A DNA stretch of 43,538 nt from Lachnospiraceae bacterium (GTDB lineage Bacteria; Bacillota; Clostridia; Lachnospirales; Lachnospiraceae), in the NCBI GenBank assembly GCA_017471325.1, contig JAFUUX010000060.1, positions 1 to 43,538 of the forward strand, written 5' to 3'. The stretch's first letter is position 1. Each line of letters opens with the position of its first letter. The notes under the pieces are model-generated. The model worked only from the letters and a program-made list of their open reading frames with translations. It was not told where the DNA came from and did not search any database. Shown in pieces: positions 22,421 to 30,535 of the stretch. The translations under genes and the position numbers were made by a program.

Positions 22421-23962
22421 ATGGAGATGCCAAAGATGCGCAAGGTGCCGGAAAAAGCATACCAGTGGGCAAAGGGGCTATTTGGACAGAAAGGATATCT
22501 TCATTACAGGCGCAAAAGCAGGAAAGCCACGGTATTCTGCACCGTATGTGGAAGGGAATACAGCGGCGTGATCCAAAGGGGTGAGAGTTACGAAGCACAG
22601 ATGATGGAGCATCTGATAGAAAAGCCGGTGAATGGCATTGAAGGAAAGTGTGAGTTATGCGGCACGGTATCCATGTACAAGAGCGTGGGTCTATGTCGGG
22701 TGTTTCAGGAAGCGCAGGTGTCCTGGCTCATGGGACAGCGGATGGGCGAGGATTTCGTGTTCCGGGCTTTTTGGACATACCAGGTCACGCAGCCGGAGAT
22801 GAAGACGGAATACCGTCATGAGGAATACGCCCGCATATTCCTGAGGAAGGGAAAGAAGGCTGAAAAATGGTGGTTCTACTACAGGTACGGAGTGGGAGAC
22901 TGGTACTTCTACAAGGGCTGGTACAACAATACGCCGGTTTACACGGACAACATCTATCCGGGCACCATGAAAGAGATCGAAAAAACACCGATGCTGCAGT
23001 ACGGGGATCCAAGAGGGTACAATTTTCTGAACTACTACATGGCATTTGCCAGATATCCGGACATGGAACTGGTACAGAAAGCAGGGATGCACCACCTGTT
23101 GAAGATGCTGATCAATCAGTACGGCGCAAACATCAATCCAGGTGGGAAGACTACTTGGGACAGGCTGCGGATATATAAGGATCGTATGAAGATGTTGAAA
23201 GACGTGCAGGGAGACGGGGCAATATTGGGCATCCTTCAGGAGGAGCGCAAAAAGAAATTGCACTACACGCAGAAGGAACTGGACCGGGAGATCTACCTGC
23301 ACAAAAAGATATACAGCCAAAATGACCGCAATACAGTGCGGGAGATCCTGAAGCATACCACACTGGAGAAGTTGGACGCGTACAGGGAGAAGAACAGAAA
23401 GAAGAATATCGCTTTTGATATCTACCTGGATTATATCCGGATGCGCCTGCGGGCAGGCTACGACATAGGAAACGAGATCATCCTTTACCCCAAAGACCTG
23501 CGGAGGCGGCACAATGAAATGGTGCTGGAACTGGAGAAGGAAAGGATCGACAGGCGCAAAAAGGAAGTGCTGGAGAAGTTCCCGCAGATCGCGGAGAAGT
23601 ATAAGAAACTGGAAAAGAAATATGGAAAGAACCTTGGGGAGTACATGATCCGCCCGGCCAGAAATGCGGCGGAGATCGTGGAAGAAGGCAGGCTGCTCCA
23701 TCACTGCGTAGGCGGGGATAACTATCTGTCAAAACATGCCAGGGGTGAAAGCACCATACTCTTCCTGCGGAAATCAGAAGCACCGGACCTGCCGTTCTGT
23801 ACGATAGAGATCAAGGGGGACAAGATACTGCAGTGGTACGAGGCTTACGACCAAAAGCCGGATAAGGACATCCTGCAGCCGTTATTGGACGGATACACAG
23901 AAAGCATGAGAAAGGGGAAACATGATGGAAGAACACGCAATACAGTACAGGCAGTCGTATGA
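22421..23962 (+). CDS. PcfJ-domain protein
   Basis: 513 aa. The N-terminus (KMRKVPEKAYQWAKGLFG) and a Cys4 cluster (CTVCG about residue 46, CELCG about residue 78) are typical of the PcfJ-like proteins of Firmicutes phages. The C-terminal part (about 390-490) has NAAEIVEEGRLLHHCVGGDNY and CTIEIKGDKILQWYEAYDQ, the PcfJ core. PcfJ was named from a conjugative plasmid locus; its reaction is not known. Start at ATG 22421 is supported by GGAGGG upstream. It overlaps the next gene by 41 nt. Confidence 0.75.
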   Translation: MEMPKMRKVPEKAYQWAKGLFGQKGYLHYRRKSRKATVFCTVCGREYSGVIQRGESYEAQMMEHLIEKPVNGIEGKCELCGTVSMYKSVGLCRVFQEAQVSWLMGQRMGEDFVFRAFWTYQVTQPEMKTEYRHEEYARIFLRKGKKAEKWWFYYRYGVGDWYFYKGWYNNTPVYTDNIYPGTMKEIEKTPMLQYGDPRGYNFLNYYMAFARYPDMELVQKAGMHHLLKMLINQYGANINPGGKTTWDRLRIYKDRMKMLKDVQGDGAILGILQEERKKKLHYTQKELDREIYLHKKIYSQNDRNTVREILKHTTLEKLDAYREKNRKKNIAFDIYLDYIRMRLRAGYDIGNEIILYPKDLRRRHNEMVLELEKERIDRRKKEVLEKFPQIAEKYKKLEKKYGKNLGEYMIRPARNAAEIVEEGRLLHHCVGGDNYLSKHARGESTILFLRKSEAPDLPFCTIEIKGDKILQWYEAYDQKPDKDILQPLLDGYTESMRKGKHDGRTRNTVQAVV

Positions 23963-25217
23963 AAGTTACAGGGCAGAACTGAACCATGAACTGAACAGGG
24001 CAGCAGAGGGGTTTGTCCGCATCGGCTATCTGTTAAAGGTGGCCAGGGATACGGATATCCTGGCACAGAGTAAGTACAGCACATACACAGAGTTTGCGCA
24101 GGGGGAGTTTGGTCTGGATAAGTCGCAGGTAAGCAGGTTTATCCAGATCAATGACAGGTTTTCCGAGGGCGGCAATTCCGACAGACTTCTGGAAAAGTAC
24201 AGGGGCTTTGGATCAGCGAAACTAACATTGATGCTGGCGCTTCCGGAAGAGATCAACGAAGCGCTGACGCCGGAGTATACCAAAGCAGAGATCCAGACCA
24301 TCAAGGAAGAGGTGGAGGCAGAGCAGAAGATCACGCCTATAGAGGTGATGGTGGAAGACAGGCCAAAAGATACGGAGGAACTGAGCCTGCTGGCCAAGGT
24401 GCTGTACCAGATCGGGGAAACAGAGCCGGAACTGATGTCGGACATGATAGAGGAAGAGTATCTGACACCGAATCCGAGCGACCACAGGGTGATGGAGCTG
24501 CTGGCGCCGGCGGGGCAGAAGATGTACATGGTCAGGATCCCCGGGATAGGAAAGTTTGCGTTGAACATCAATGGGGATACGGGAAGCCTGCTCAATATCA
24601 GGGACAATAGCAAGGAAACGCTGACTGCGGAGGATGTAGGAAACGCCATCGGGGACATATGCTCGATGGATGGCCCCTACGCAGACTGGGACGCCAAGAC
24701 CGGGAAAGAAGTCTGGAGCAGGATCTACAAAATGCCGTTCCCGAAAGAGAAAGTTGCGCCGGCGCAACCAAAGAAAGAGGCAAAGGTGACGGTAGCGAAA
24801 CCGGAAAAACAGGAAACGGCAAAGCCGGTTCCGGAAGTCCCAAAAACAGTCCCGGAAGTCCCAAAAACAGTCCCGAAAGTCCCAAAAACAGTCCCGAAAG
24901 TCCCGGAAAAAGAAGAAAAGGGGACTGCAAAAGAAGAACCACAGGAAACAGCGCAGGAACAACCGGAACAGGACGGGGAATACACGATGGAGGATCAGGA
25001 AGCAGACAGATACGAGTATATGGAACCGGATGAGACCATCGAAGCACTGGAGGAGCTGCTGGAAGATTATGAGAAGGCTATGGAAAAGGCAGGAAAAGAA
25101 GAAGGAAAGGAACCCATCTACGTTTCCGTGGATATGGATGAAGGTTATGCAAGAGGCATATACAACGCAGTCAAGGAATTGCAGTACATGAAGAAACTGG
25201 GAGGGAGCAGGAGATAA
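23922..25217 (+). CDS. ParB-like helix-turn-helix protein with Pro-rich repeats
   Basis: 431 aa. The first 110 residues are helical and include a helix-turn-helix (FGLDKSQVSRFIQINDRFS) with the KSQVSR wording of ParB/KorB-type proteins, but no ParB N-terminal nuclease/CTPase motif is visible. The middle (about 150-275) is a globular part of unknown type. Residues about 285-335 are Pro/Val/Lys repeats (VPEVPKT), then a highly acidic segment and a helical C-terminus. Starts inside the end of pcfJ and shares a TAATG junction with the next gene. Possibly binds phage DNA for replication or partition; that is inference. Confidence 0.6.
   Translation: MMEEHAIQYRQSYESYRAELNHELNRAAEGFVRIGYLLKVARDTDILAQSKYSTYTEFAQGEFGLDKSQVSRFIQINDRFSEGGNSDRLLEKYRGFGSAKLTLMLALPEEINEALTPEYTKAEIQTIKEEVEAEQKITPIEVMVEDRPKDTEELSLLAKVLYQIGETEPELMSDMIEEEYLTPNPSDHRVMELLAPAGQKMYMVRIPGIGKFALNINGDTGSLLNIRDNSKETLTAEDVGNAIGDICSMDGPYADWDAKTGKEVWSRIYKMPFPKEKVAPAQPKKEAKVTVAKPEKQETAKPVPEVPKTVPEVPKTVPKVPKTVPKVPEKEEKGTAKEEPQETAQEQPEQDGEYTMEDQEADRYEYMEPDETIEALEELLEDYEKAMEKAGKEEGKEPIYVSVDMDEGYARGIYNAVKELQYMKKLGGSRR
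24828..24911 (+). repeat. 21-nt coding tandem repeat, four copies
   Basis: Units at 24828, 24849, 24870 and 24891 encode VPEVPKT, VPEVPKT, VPKVPKT and VPKVPEK. A flexible Pro-rich linker in the ParB-like protein. Confidence 0.85.
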
Positions 25218-25480
25218 TGAATTGGGAGAACAGGATGACGGAGAAAGGGAAATGCAAGGGATGCGGTGCAGATATTGTTTGGGTAATGACAAAGAAGCTG
25301 AAATGCATGCCGTGCGATCCGGAAGAATACAGTTTTGTACCGGATAAGGGAGGTCGCCATACATTTGTGATGGCTGATGGCTCGGTAGTAAAGGGGGAAC
25401 CGTCAGAAGCCGGCATGCTGAGAGGGTACGTTTCTCACTTTGCTACATGCGAGTATGCAGCGCAGTTTAGGAGGGGATGA
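25217..25480 (+). CDS. Small Cys-rich phage protein
   Basis: 87 aa. CKGCG and CMPC make a likely zinc site near the N-terminus; His and Cys near the end (SHFATCEYA) could complete a second site. Starts at a TAATG junction. Similar small zinc proteins are common in phage early regions; no function known. Confidence 0.6.
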   Translation: MNWENRMTEKGKCKGCGADIVWVMTKKLKCMPCDPEEYSFVPDKGGRHTFVMADGSVVKGEPSEAGMLRGYVSHFATCEYAAQFRRG

Positions 25481-25482
25481 CA

Positions 25483-25929
25483 ATGGATACCAGAACGATA
25501 AGTGAGAAATATGCCAAGATAGGCAACTATCTGATCGATAATGTGCCGGAACTTTCACATCTGGCCGGGGCAGAGATCATCTATCTGTCGAGCACTGCGA
25601 AAAAGAAGAGCCACAGGAAGCGGGTGCTGGGACAGTGCGAAAAAGTGGCGGAAAAGAACAAGTGGGCGATACCGTGTGACTTCACGGTCACGCTCTTTGA
25701 GCCGAATCTGATGGCACTGTCAGATGAACAGATCGTGATGGTGATCTTCCACGAACTGCTCCATGTGGGGGCAGGTGATGATATTGAACAGGGGCATATC
25801 ATACCGCATGATCTGGAAGATTTTAAACTGATGATCGATAAATTTGGTCCGCACTGGTCAGAGTGGGGACAGGTAAGCATGTGGCCGGAACTGACCATAC
25901 CGGCAGCAGAGCAGGGGGCTTCGGATTGA
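25483..25929 (+). CDS. Putative phage metallopeptidase
   Basis: 148 aa with HELLH (HExxH) in VMVIFHELLHVG and an upstream helical part with a KKKSHRKRV segment. It resembles the small putative metallopeptidases of Firmicutes phages, where two His bind zinc and Glu is catalytic. ATG 25483 is preferred because AGGAGGGG ends 6 nt before it; an ATG at 25477 abuts that site. Substrate unknown. It might process an early host target, though the family is uncharacterised. Confidence 0.7.
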   Translation: MDTRTISEKYAKIGNYLIDNVPELSHLAGAEIIYLSSTAKKKSHRKRVLGQCEKVAEKNKWAIPCDFTVTLFEPNLMALSDEQIVMVIFHELLHVGAGDDIEQGHIIPHDLEDFKLMIDKFGPHWSEWGQVSMWPELTIPAAEQGASD

Positions 25930-26270
25930 AGTCGATATTGCAGGATAAGAAAAGCGGCCGCTGTTATATCTGCGAACAATGGAGAGGGGATGACAGCCTG
26001 AAAGCCGGTCTGGAAGAGCACCATATATTTTATGGCCCGTATCGCCATGCATCGGAGCGGTACGGGCTGAAAGTGATGCTCTGCAGATACCATCATCAGG
26101 GTGACATCCATGGAACGGCAGATGCGATCCACAACAATCCGGACAAGACCAATGACCAGCGCCTGAAACGCATAGCGCAGAAAGCGTGGGAAAAGAAATA
26201 TACTGCGGCAGCAGGAACGGAGGAGGCGCATGAGCAGTTCCGGCGAATCTTCGGGAAAAACTATCTATAG
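25926..26270 (+). CDS. HNH-like phage protein
   Basis: 114 aa from a TTG that overlaps the previous stop (TTGA), with GGGGG upstream. CYIC near the N-terminus, then EEHHIFYGPYRHASE, MLCRYHHQGDIHG and CxxH-type residues give an HNH-like zinc fold as in recombination-associated phage nucleases. A nuclease role in recombination or DNA processing is possible but unproven. Start is the least certain point. Confidence 0.65.
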   Translation: MKSILQDKKSGRCYICEQWRGDDSLKAGLEEHHIFYGPYRHASERYGLKVMLCRYHHQGDIHGTADAIHNNPDKTNDQRLKRIAQKAWEKKYTAAAGTEEAHEQFRRIFGKNYL

Positions 26271-26279
26271 GAGGAGAAA

Positions 26280-26564
26280 ATGAACACAACATACCGGAAA
26301 TACAAAAGCCTGGGGCTTTGCGTCAAATGCGGCGCTATACCGCTGGAAGGGCATACGATGTGCCAGCGCCGCAATGACAGGGATCATGGAAGGGATATGG
26401 CGCGGCGCGAAAAAGAGAAAGAGGAAAGGAGGATCAATGCGGATCGGTCTCAAAGGAAAAGGCCAAAACTGACACTGGAAGAGATCAACCGCATGGCGAA
26501 GGATAGAGGGGTAAGTTATGGAACGATGGTTCAGATTCTGGAGGGGAATATCAGGGAGGCATAG
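26280..26564 (+). CDS. Small Cys-containing basic phage protein
   Basis: 94 aa. N-terminal CVKCG and later C (MCQRRND) hint at a zinc site, then a very basic/acidic helical stretch and a C-terminal helix-turn-helix-like segment (LTLEEINRMAKDRGVSYGTMVQIL). AGGAGGAG precedes the ATG. Possibly DNA-binding; family not recognised. Confidence 0.6.
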   Translation: MNTTYRKYKSLGLCVKCGAIPLEGHTMCQRRNDRDHGRDMARREKEKEERRINADRSQRKRPKLTLEEINRMAKDRGVSYGTMVQILEGNIREA

Positions 26565-26772
26565 GCCGGTAAAGTGTCCGGCCTGTGAGGCAAGGTATTA
26601 CTGGAGCAGAAGAGACCGCCTGCAGATGGAAGAGAGCGGGGAGGTGCGGATCAAGTGCGTCTGCGGATGCATCTACTGGATCGCGGACAAAGGAAACGGA
26701 CTGTATTACAGGACAAATAATGAAGGGAGGCAGCCGGATGTATTGCGCAAATACGGAGCAGAAGGAGATTGA
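26518..26772 (+). CDS. Com-like small zinc-ribbon protein
   Basis: 84 aa. CPAC near residue 20 and CVCGC near residue 48 form a four-Cys zinc ribbon, like phage Com-type proteins. GAGGGG lies 7 nt before the ATG. Overlaps the previous gene by 47 nt and the next by 35 nt, more than usual, so the start may be later. Confidence 0.5.
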   Translation: MERWFRFWRGISGRHRPVKCPACEARYYWSRRDRLQMEESGEVRIKCVCGCIYWIADKGNGLYYRTNNEGRQPDVLRKYGAEGD

Positions 26773-26986
26773 CTGGCGGGAACTGGAGCGGGCAAAGGAG
26801 AGAGTGCGGGCAAAACGCTTTGGCGTGCAGAAGGCTGTGAAAGAGGCAAAAGCGGAAAAACCGGATGAACATACCTTATATAGAAGAAAGATCGCCAGGG
26901 AGTCACAGAAAAGGCGCAGGGGATTACGCCAGGCAACGGGGCATGTGCTCGATATGCTGCAAGCGGTCGGCGGAGGCCGGCCATAA
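26738..26986 (+). CDS. Basic helical phage protein
   Basis: 82 aa, Lys/Arg-rich helix through most of its length (ERAKERVRAKRFGVQKAVKE). AAGGGAGG is 7 nt before ATG 26738. No family recognised. Confidence 0.5.
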   Translation: MYCANTEQKEIDWRELERAKERVRAKRFGVQKAVKEAKAEKPDEHTLYRRKIARESQKRRRGLRQATGHVLDMLQAVGGGRP

Positions 26987-27041
26987 GACGTGTCCTGTCT
27001 GCATCGCCAGGGCAAAGGCATATAAAAAGAAGCACGGGTAA
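26943..27041 (+). CDS. 32-aa CxxC/CxxC peptide
   Basis: Encodes MCSICCKRSAEAGHKTCPVC then a basic tail. Two CxxC pairs 11-12 residues apart make a zinc knuckle. Starts inside the previous gene in another frame; ribosome binding site weak. The tidy Cys pattern supports coding. Confidence 0.45.
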   Translation: MCSICCKRSAEAGHKTCPVCIARAKAYKKKHG

Positions 27042-27091
27042 CGAGTTTCTTCTATAAATTAGGACAGTAAAAGAATAAAAAACTAAAATCG

Positions 27092-27103
27092 CGGCGAAAG
27101 CCG
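27092..27103. other. GAAA-capped hairpin upstream of the HUH protein gene
   Basis: CGGC-GAAA-GCCG in the otherwise A-rich 108-nt gap (27042-27149) before the Rep-like gene. Stem-loops in this position are typical of HUH nick sites, but no nick motif can be assigned. No U tract follows, so it is not a terminator. Confidence 0.35.
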
Positions 27104-27149
27104 TAAAAAGCACTATTAAAACCATTAAAGTTAGGGGAAAAGTTGACTA

Positions 27150-28121
27150 ATGGCATACTGGCAAAAGACAACTGAAACGCTATGGTATAACGAGCAGTCA
27201 TTCTACTGCGCTGGAGAGTATGGAGCCAGGGGATCCAAGAGGGCAAAGCGGCGGAAGGCGACACCGGCAGAGATCGAGAGAGCCAACCAGAGGAACCGGG
27301 AGAAGAGGGTACAGGAACTCATAGCCTGTAACTTCGATGAGGGTGACATCTGGCTGACGCTGAAGCATCCCGTGGGTGAGAGGCCGGGGACAGTGCAGGA
27401 GTTTGACGGGGAGATCAGCGAGTTTGTTGCGAGGGTGAGATACCAGTACCAGAAGAGGGGGGAGAAGTTCAAGTGGATCTTCCGGGAAGAGGTGGGAGTG
27501 CGCGGAGGCATGCACGCCCACTTCGTGTGCAACAGGATCCCGGACAGCAACAGGATCATTTCTGATGCCTGGACAAGAGCCAGGGGTAAGACACCGATTG
27601 AGGATATGCTGGTAGATGGATTCTGTCCCTTTGATGGCATGAGCCACTTCGAGGATATCCGCAGGCTGGGGAACGGGGAGCAGCTGGCGGAGTATCTCTG
27701 CAAGGAACTGCCGCCAAAGGAGAAGTACAGCGAATCCGTGGAACTGTCAGACGATGACAGGAAGCGGTTGAGCAGGTACCGCTGCAGCAGGGGATTGAAA
27801 AAGCCCGTGGTGAAAAAGAAAAAGTATTCCCACTGGACCATGAAGCGGATCCTGGATCTGGGCGTGGAAGGGATCAACACGCCGGCGGGTGATAAGTTCC
27901 GCACGCCGGGATATATCGTTGACAAGGATACATGGGTGACGGGCGTGTGCCAGTACACAGGCCTGACATACCTGCATTACATAGAGATACCGACCAGGAG
28001 GGGAAGATGGGAGACAGAGAAGAAAAGGCAACGGAAGCAGATGGACGCAGATTGTACCGTGGCTGTGAGAACTGCGGGAACTATGAAGGCAGGAAGTGCC
28101 GGATCACGCAGGAAGAACTGA
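27150..28121 (+). CDS. HUH endonuclease / rolling-circle Rep-like replication protein
   Basis: 323 aa. Three motifs of HUH Rep proteins are visible in order: WLTLKHP (about 68-74), MHAHFVCN with His122 and His124 (HUH metal site), and Tyr182-x-x-Lys185 (AEYLCKEL), whose Tyr would attack DNA. The C-terminus is basic. Such proteins nick one strand at an origin to start rolling-circle replication. No helicase, primase or polymerase gene is recognisable nearby, so it is the best candidate for the replication initiator of this prophage, relying on host machinery. The preceding A-rich gap with a hairpin may be the origin. It overlaps the next gene by 115 nt, so the true end or start of one partner may differ. 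Confidence 0.7.
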   Translation: MAYWQKTTETLWYNEQSFYCAGEYGARGSKRAKRRKATPAEIERANQRNREKRVQELIACNFDEGDIWLTLKHPVGERPGTVQEFDGEISEFVARVRYQYQKRGEKFKWIFREEVGVRGGMHAHFVCNRIPDSNRIISDAWTRARGKTPIEDMLVDGFCPFDGMSHFEDIRRLGNGEQLAEYLCKELPPKEKYSESVELSDDDRKRLSRYRCSRGLKKPVVKKKKYSHWTMKRILDLGVEGINTPAGDKFRTPGYIVDKDTWVTGVCQYTGLTYLHYIEIPTRRGRWETEKKRQRKQMDADCTVAVRTAGTMKAGSAGSRRKN

Positions 28122-28174
28122 CAATGGTGTGCGGAGAGTGGAGGGGAAGGAGCAGCGATGGCAAGAAGGAGTAA
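28007..28174 (+). CDS. Small Cys-rich phage protein
   Basis: 55 aa with CENCGNY, RKCR and VCGEW, the pattern of tiny phage zinc proteins. AGGAGGGGA precedes ATG 28007. Lies in another frame within the 3' end of the HUH gene. Confidence 0.55.
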   Translation: MGDREEKATEADGRRLYRGCENCGNYEGRKCRITQEELTMVCGEWRGRSSDGKKE

Positions 28175-28568
28175 AAAGACAGGAAAGTGGGCGATAGGTA
28201 CGCATGCATTCTATGCGGCATTGCATTTCGCGTACCAGTACAACGAGTGGAAGAAAGAACTGTCCGGGCTGACCGACACATCCAAGGCGATCCAGTATTC
28301 CGATATGCCGAAGGGGAACATCAATCCGGATCCGACATACGATTTAGTGGAGCGGAGGGAGTCGCTGGTGAGGAATGTGGATCTGGTGGAACAGTGTGCA
28401 AGGGAAGCGGATGCGGAACTGTACCAGTGGATTGTGTGGGGAGCGACCAATGAGAATGTGACATTCAATACACTAAAGGCTCTGAAAGGTATACCGTGCG
28501 AGCGGGATACATACTATGACCGTAGGAGGAAGTTTTATTACCTGTTGAGCAAAAGGCTTGGGTGGTGA
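28158..28568 (+). CDS. Possible late-gene transcription regulator (ArpU/RinA-like position)
   Basis: 136 aa. Charged N-terminus, a helical middle (residues 60-110) and a C-terminal CERDTYYDRRRKFYYLLSKRL segment that reads as a recognition helix of the sigma-like ArpU/RinA type. Genes of that type sit at the end of the early region just before the packaging genes, as here. AAGGAG lies before the ATG. A terminator follows within 130 nt. Assigned by position and the last helix; a small terminase is an alternative I find less likely. Confidence 0.5.
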   Translation: MARRSKKTGKWAIGTHAFYAALHFAYQYNEWKKELSGLTDTSKAIQYSDMPKGNINPDPTYDLVERRESLVRNVDLVEQCAREADAELYQWIVWGATNENVTFNTLKALKGIPCERDTYYDRRRKFYYLLSKRLGW

Positions 28569-28659
28569 AAAAAGTTCCGCACTCACGGGGCGTATTTCTG
28601 TGATAAAGTGATAGTGTCGGAAGGATGGACAGAGACAGGCATTGTGTCCCACTATAGGG

Positions 28660-28699
28660 CAGGGAGCGGTCAAAAGGATCGCCTCCCTGTTTTATTTTG
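28660..28699 (+). terminator. Terminator at the early/late boundary
   Basis: CAGGGAG (28660-28666) pairs with CTCCCTG (28683-28689), with partial extension of the stem, then TTTTATTTT. It separates the early region from the HNH and head genes; late transcription must begin after it or read through. Confidence 0.7.
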
Positions 28700-28724
28700 G
28701 GGAACGGATAAAGGTGGTGAGAAT

Positions 28725-29063
28725 GTGGCCAAAAGAAACAGACCAGACCAGAACGGAACGCACAGGGGAGCGTTTGAAAGAAACAAGAAGCGGATTTATT
28801 CCACCCAGTCTATCTGTGGGATATGTGGGATGCCGGTAGACTTTTCCGTGAAATATCCACATCCACTATCGCCCTGCATTGATCATATCATTCCGATCGC
28901 AAAGGGCGGGCACCCAAGCGACATGCAGAATCTGCAGCTTGCGCATTGGATATGCAACAGGCAAAAGTCGGATAAATTAAATATTCCCGAGGAGGCTCAG
29001 CAGAAAGAAGTTGGCAATTTTGATCTGCCGTGGTCACTTGATTGGGAAACATATAGAGCTTAA
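28725..29063 (+). CDS. HNH homing-type endonuclease next to packaging genes
   Basis: 112 aa from GTG 28725, with AAGGTGGTGA upstream; ATGs in a different frame and a longer in-frame start lack support. CGICG and CIDHIIPIAKGGHPSD followed by LQLAHWICNRQKSDK give a complete HNH motif with zinc Cys pairs. In many siphophages an HNH protein beside the terminase is needed for genome packaging by assisting terminal DNA cleavage. No small terminase gene is recognisable next to it. Confidence 0.85.
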   Translation: MAKRNRPDQNGTHRGAFERNKKRIYSTQSICGICGMPVDFSVKYPHPLSPCIDHIIPIAKGGHPSDMQNLQLAHWICNRQKSDKLNIPEEAQQKEVGNFDLPWSLDWETYRA

Positions 29064-29275
29064 AAAGAAAAAATAAAATAAATATATTTTAAGGCATGGC
29101 AGGGCATTTGCGAAATGGAAGACGCGGCCAGACAGCGCGACCGGCCGGCGTTTGCATGGGTAATTGGTGCCGGCATGGGGGGTAGGGTACCCCCGGGGAG
29201 GGGGCGAAAGAGCTTCCCCCGCCGCACTACGAAAAAAAACACACGCTGACCGATGAAAGGACAGCAGAGGAAATT
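29064..29275. other. GC-rich non-coding gap before portal, candidate packaging site
   Basis: 212 nt between the HNH gene and portal. An AT-rich first part is followed by G/C runs: GGGGGGTAGGGTACCCCC around 29177-29194 (containing the palindrome GGGTACCC) and a GGGGG...CCCCC hairpin (about 29200-29220). Such G/C runs between HNH and head genes fit a cos or pac site. No convincing open frame: a 29-codon frame from 29096 stops early. Confidence 0.4.
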
Positions 29276-30532
29276 ATGGCAGAGTACAAAGGGATTGAAT
29301 ACCTGAGATCAAAACTGAATGCAAGACGGCAGAGAGTATTGACTAGATACAAATACTACGAGATGAAGAACGCAAGGCTGGATCCGTCTCCGATCATTCC
29401 GGATCGGATGAAAGCGGACTATGTATCTGTCCTTGGATGGTGCAGCAAAGCAGTGGATGCTCTGGCCGATAGGCTGACTTTCCGGGAATTCAAGGAGGAT
29501 AACTTCGAGATCAACGAGATCTTCCAGATGAACAACCCGGATGTGTTCTTTGATAGCGCAATTCTGTCAGCGTTGATAACTTCCTGCTGCTTTGTATACA
29601 TCTCGCAGGATGAGACAGGATATCCGCGCCTTCAAGTGATTGACGGAGGCAATGCGACCGGTGAGATCGATCCGATCACGGGGCTCCTGACAGAGGGATA
29701 CGCCGTTCTGCAGAGGGATAGCGATGATAACGTTGTTCTGGAAGCATATTTTGTGAAGGGGCGGACAGATTACTATGAGTCAAAACGGGAACCGTACTCT
29801 GTATCGAATGATGCACCGGCTCCGCTGCTGGTTCCGGTGATCTATAAGCCGGATGCAAAGCGGCCGTTCGGACACAGCAGGATATCAAGAGCCTGCATGA
29901 ATGTGATGGATAAGGCAAGGAATACGATCACCAGGACGGAAGTTGCGTCCGAGTTCTATTCTTTCCCGCAGAGATATGTGCTGGGAACAAGTAACGAGGC
30001 GGAGCCGCTGGATAAGTGGAAAACTACGATCACGGAGCTGCTGGAGATTACAAAGGACGAGGATGGCGATCATCCTACAGCGGGAGTGTTCCAACAGCAG
30101 AGCATGGAACCGGGCATCAGCCAACTTCGCATGTATGCGTCGGTTTTTGCTGGCGAAACGGGACTGACGCTTGATGATCTTGGGTTTGCAACGGATAATC
30201 CGTCAAGTTCCGATGCGATCGCTGCAGCACATGAAAATCTGCGTCTGGCAGCAAGGAAAGCACAGAGAACCTTCGGAAGCGGTTTTTTGAATGTAGGATA
30301 CCTGGCAGCGTGCCTGCGTGATGAGTACGCATACCAGCGCAGGCAATTCTATATGACGCAGGCGGTGTGGGCACCGGTATTTGAACCGGACTTCGCGGCA
30401 TTCTCGACATTCGGGGACGGTGTGCAGAAACTCACGCAGGCAGCGCCGGGATACTTTGGCATGGATAATATGCGAGAAATGTTGGGGATTGAGCCGAGCA
30501 AGGAGCCTTTCCCAGTTGAAAGTGGAGAATAA
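29276..30532 (+). CDS. Portal protein, SPP1 gp6-like
   Basis: 418 aa. N-terminal helix (YKGIEYLRSKLNARRQRVLTRYKYY) with a short linker and VSVLGWCSKAVDALADRL, the start of the Gp6-like portal fold; the central FGHSRISRACMNVMDKARNTITR motif is the usual portal segment. It forms the dodecameric ring through which DNA enters the head. The gene lies before the head-morphogenesis gene and, unusually, well before the large terminase. Start ATG 29276 has no strong ribosome binding site; AGAGGAAA is nearby. Confidence 0.88.
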   Translation: MAEYKGIEYLRSKLNARRQRVLTRYKYYEMKNARLDPSPIIPDRMKADYVSVLGWCSKAVDALADRLTFREFKEDNFEINEIFQMNNPDVFFDSAILSALITSCCFVYISQDETGYPRLQVIDGGNATGEIDPITGLLTEGYAVLQRDSDDNVVLEAYFVKGRTDYYESKREPYSVSNDAPAPLLVPVIYKPDAKRPFGHSRISRACMNVMDKARNTITRTEVASEFYSFPQRYVLGTSNEAEPLDKWKTTITELLEITKDEDGDHPTAGVFQQQSMEPGISQLRMYASVFAGETGLTLDDLGFATDNPSSSDAIAAAHENLRLAARKAQRTFGSGFLNVGYLAACLRDEYAYQRRQFYMTQAVWAPVFEPDFAAFSTFGDGVQKLTQAAPGYFGMDNMREMLGIEPSKEPFPVESGE

Positions 30533-30535
30533 GCA

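Noticed and set aside
24828..24911. CRISPR-like repeats
   Set aside because: Tandem units without spacers, in frame, encoding a Pro-rich linker. The same applies to 11490-11612.
22691..25364. Long open frames on the minus strand opposite pcfJ and the ParB-like gene
   Set aside because: They mirror well-supported + genes, show no domain and no ribosome binding site; explained by codon bias of the opposite strand.
28645..28660. CACTATAGGG-like string resembling a T7-type promoter core
   Set aside because: No single-subunit RNA polymerase gene, poor match outside the core, and it runs into a terminator hairpin.
29096..29185. Short frame starting MAGHLRNGRR, resembling a small-terminase N-terminus
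   Set aside because: Stops after 29 codons inside the G/C-rich gap; no continuation in another frame was recognisable.
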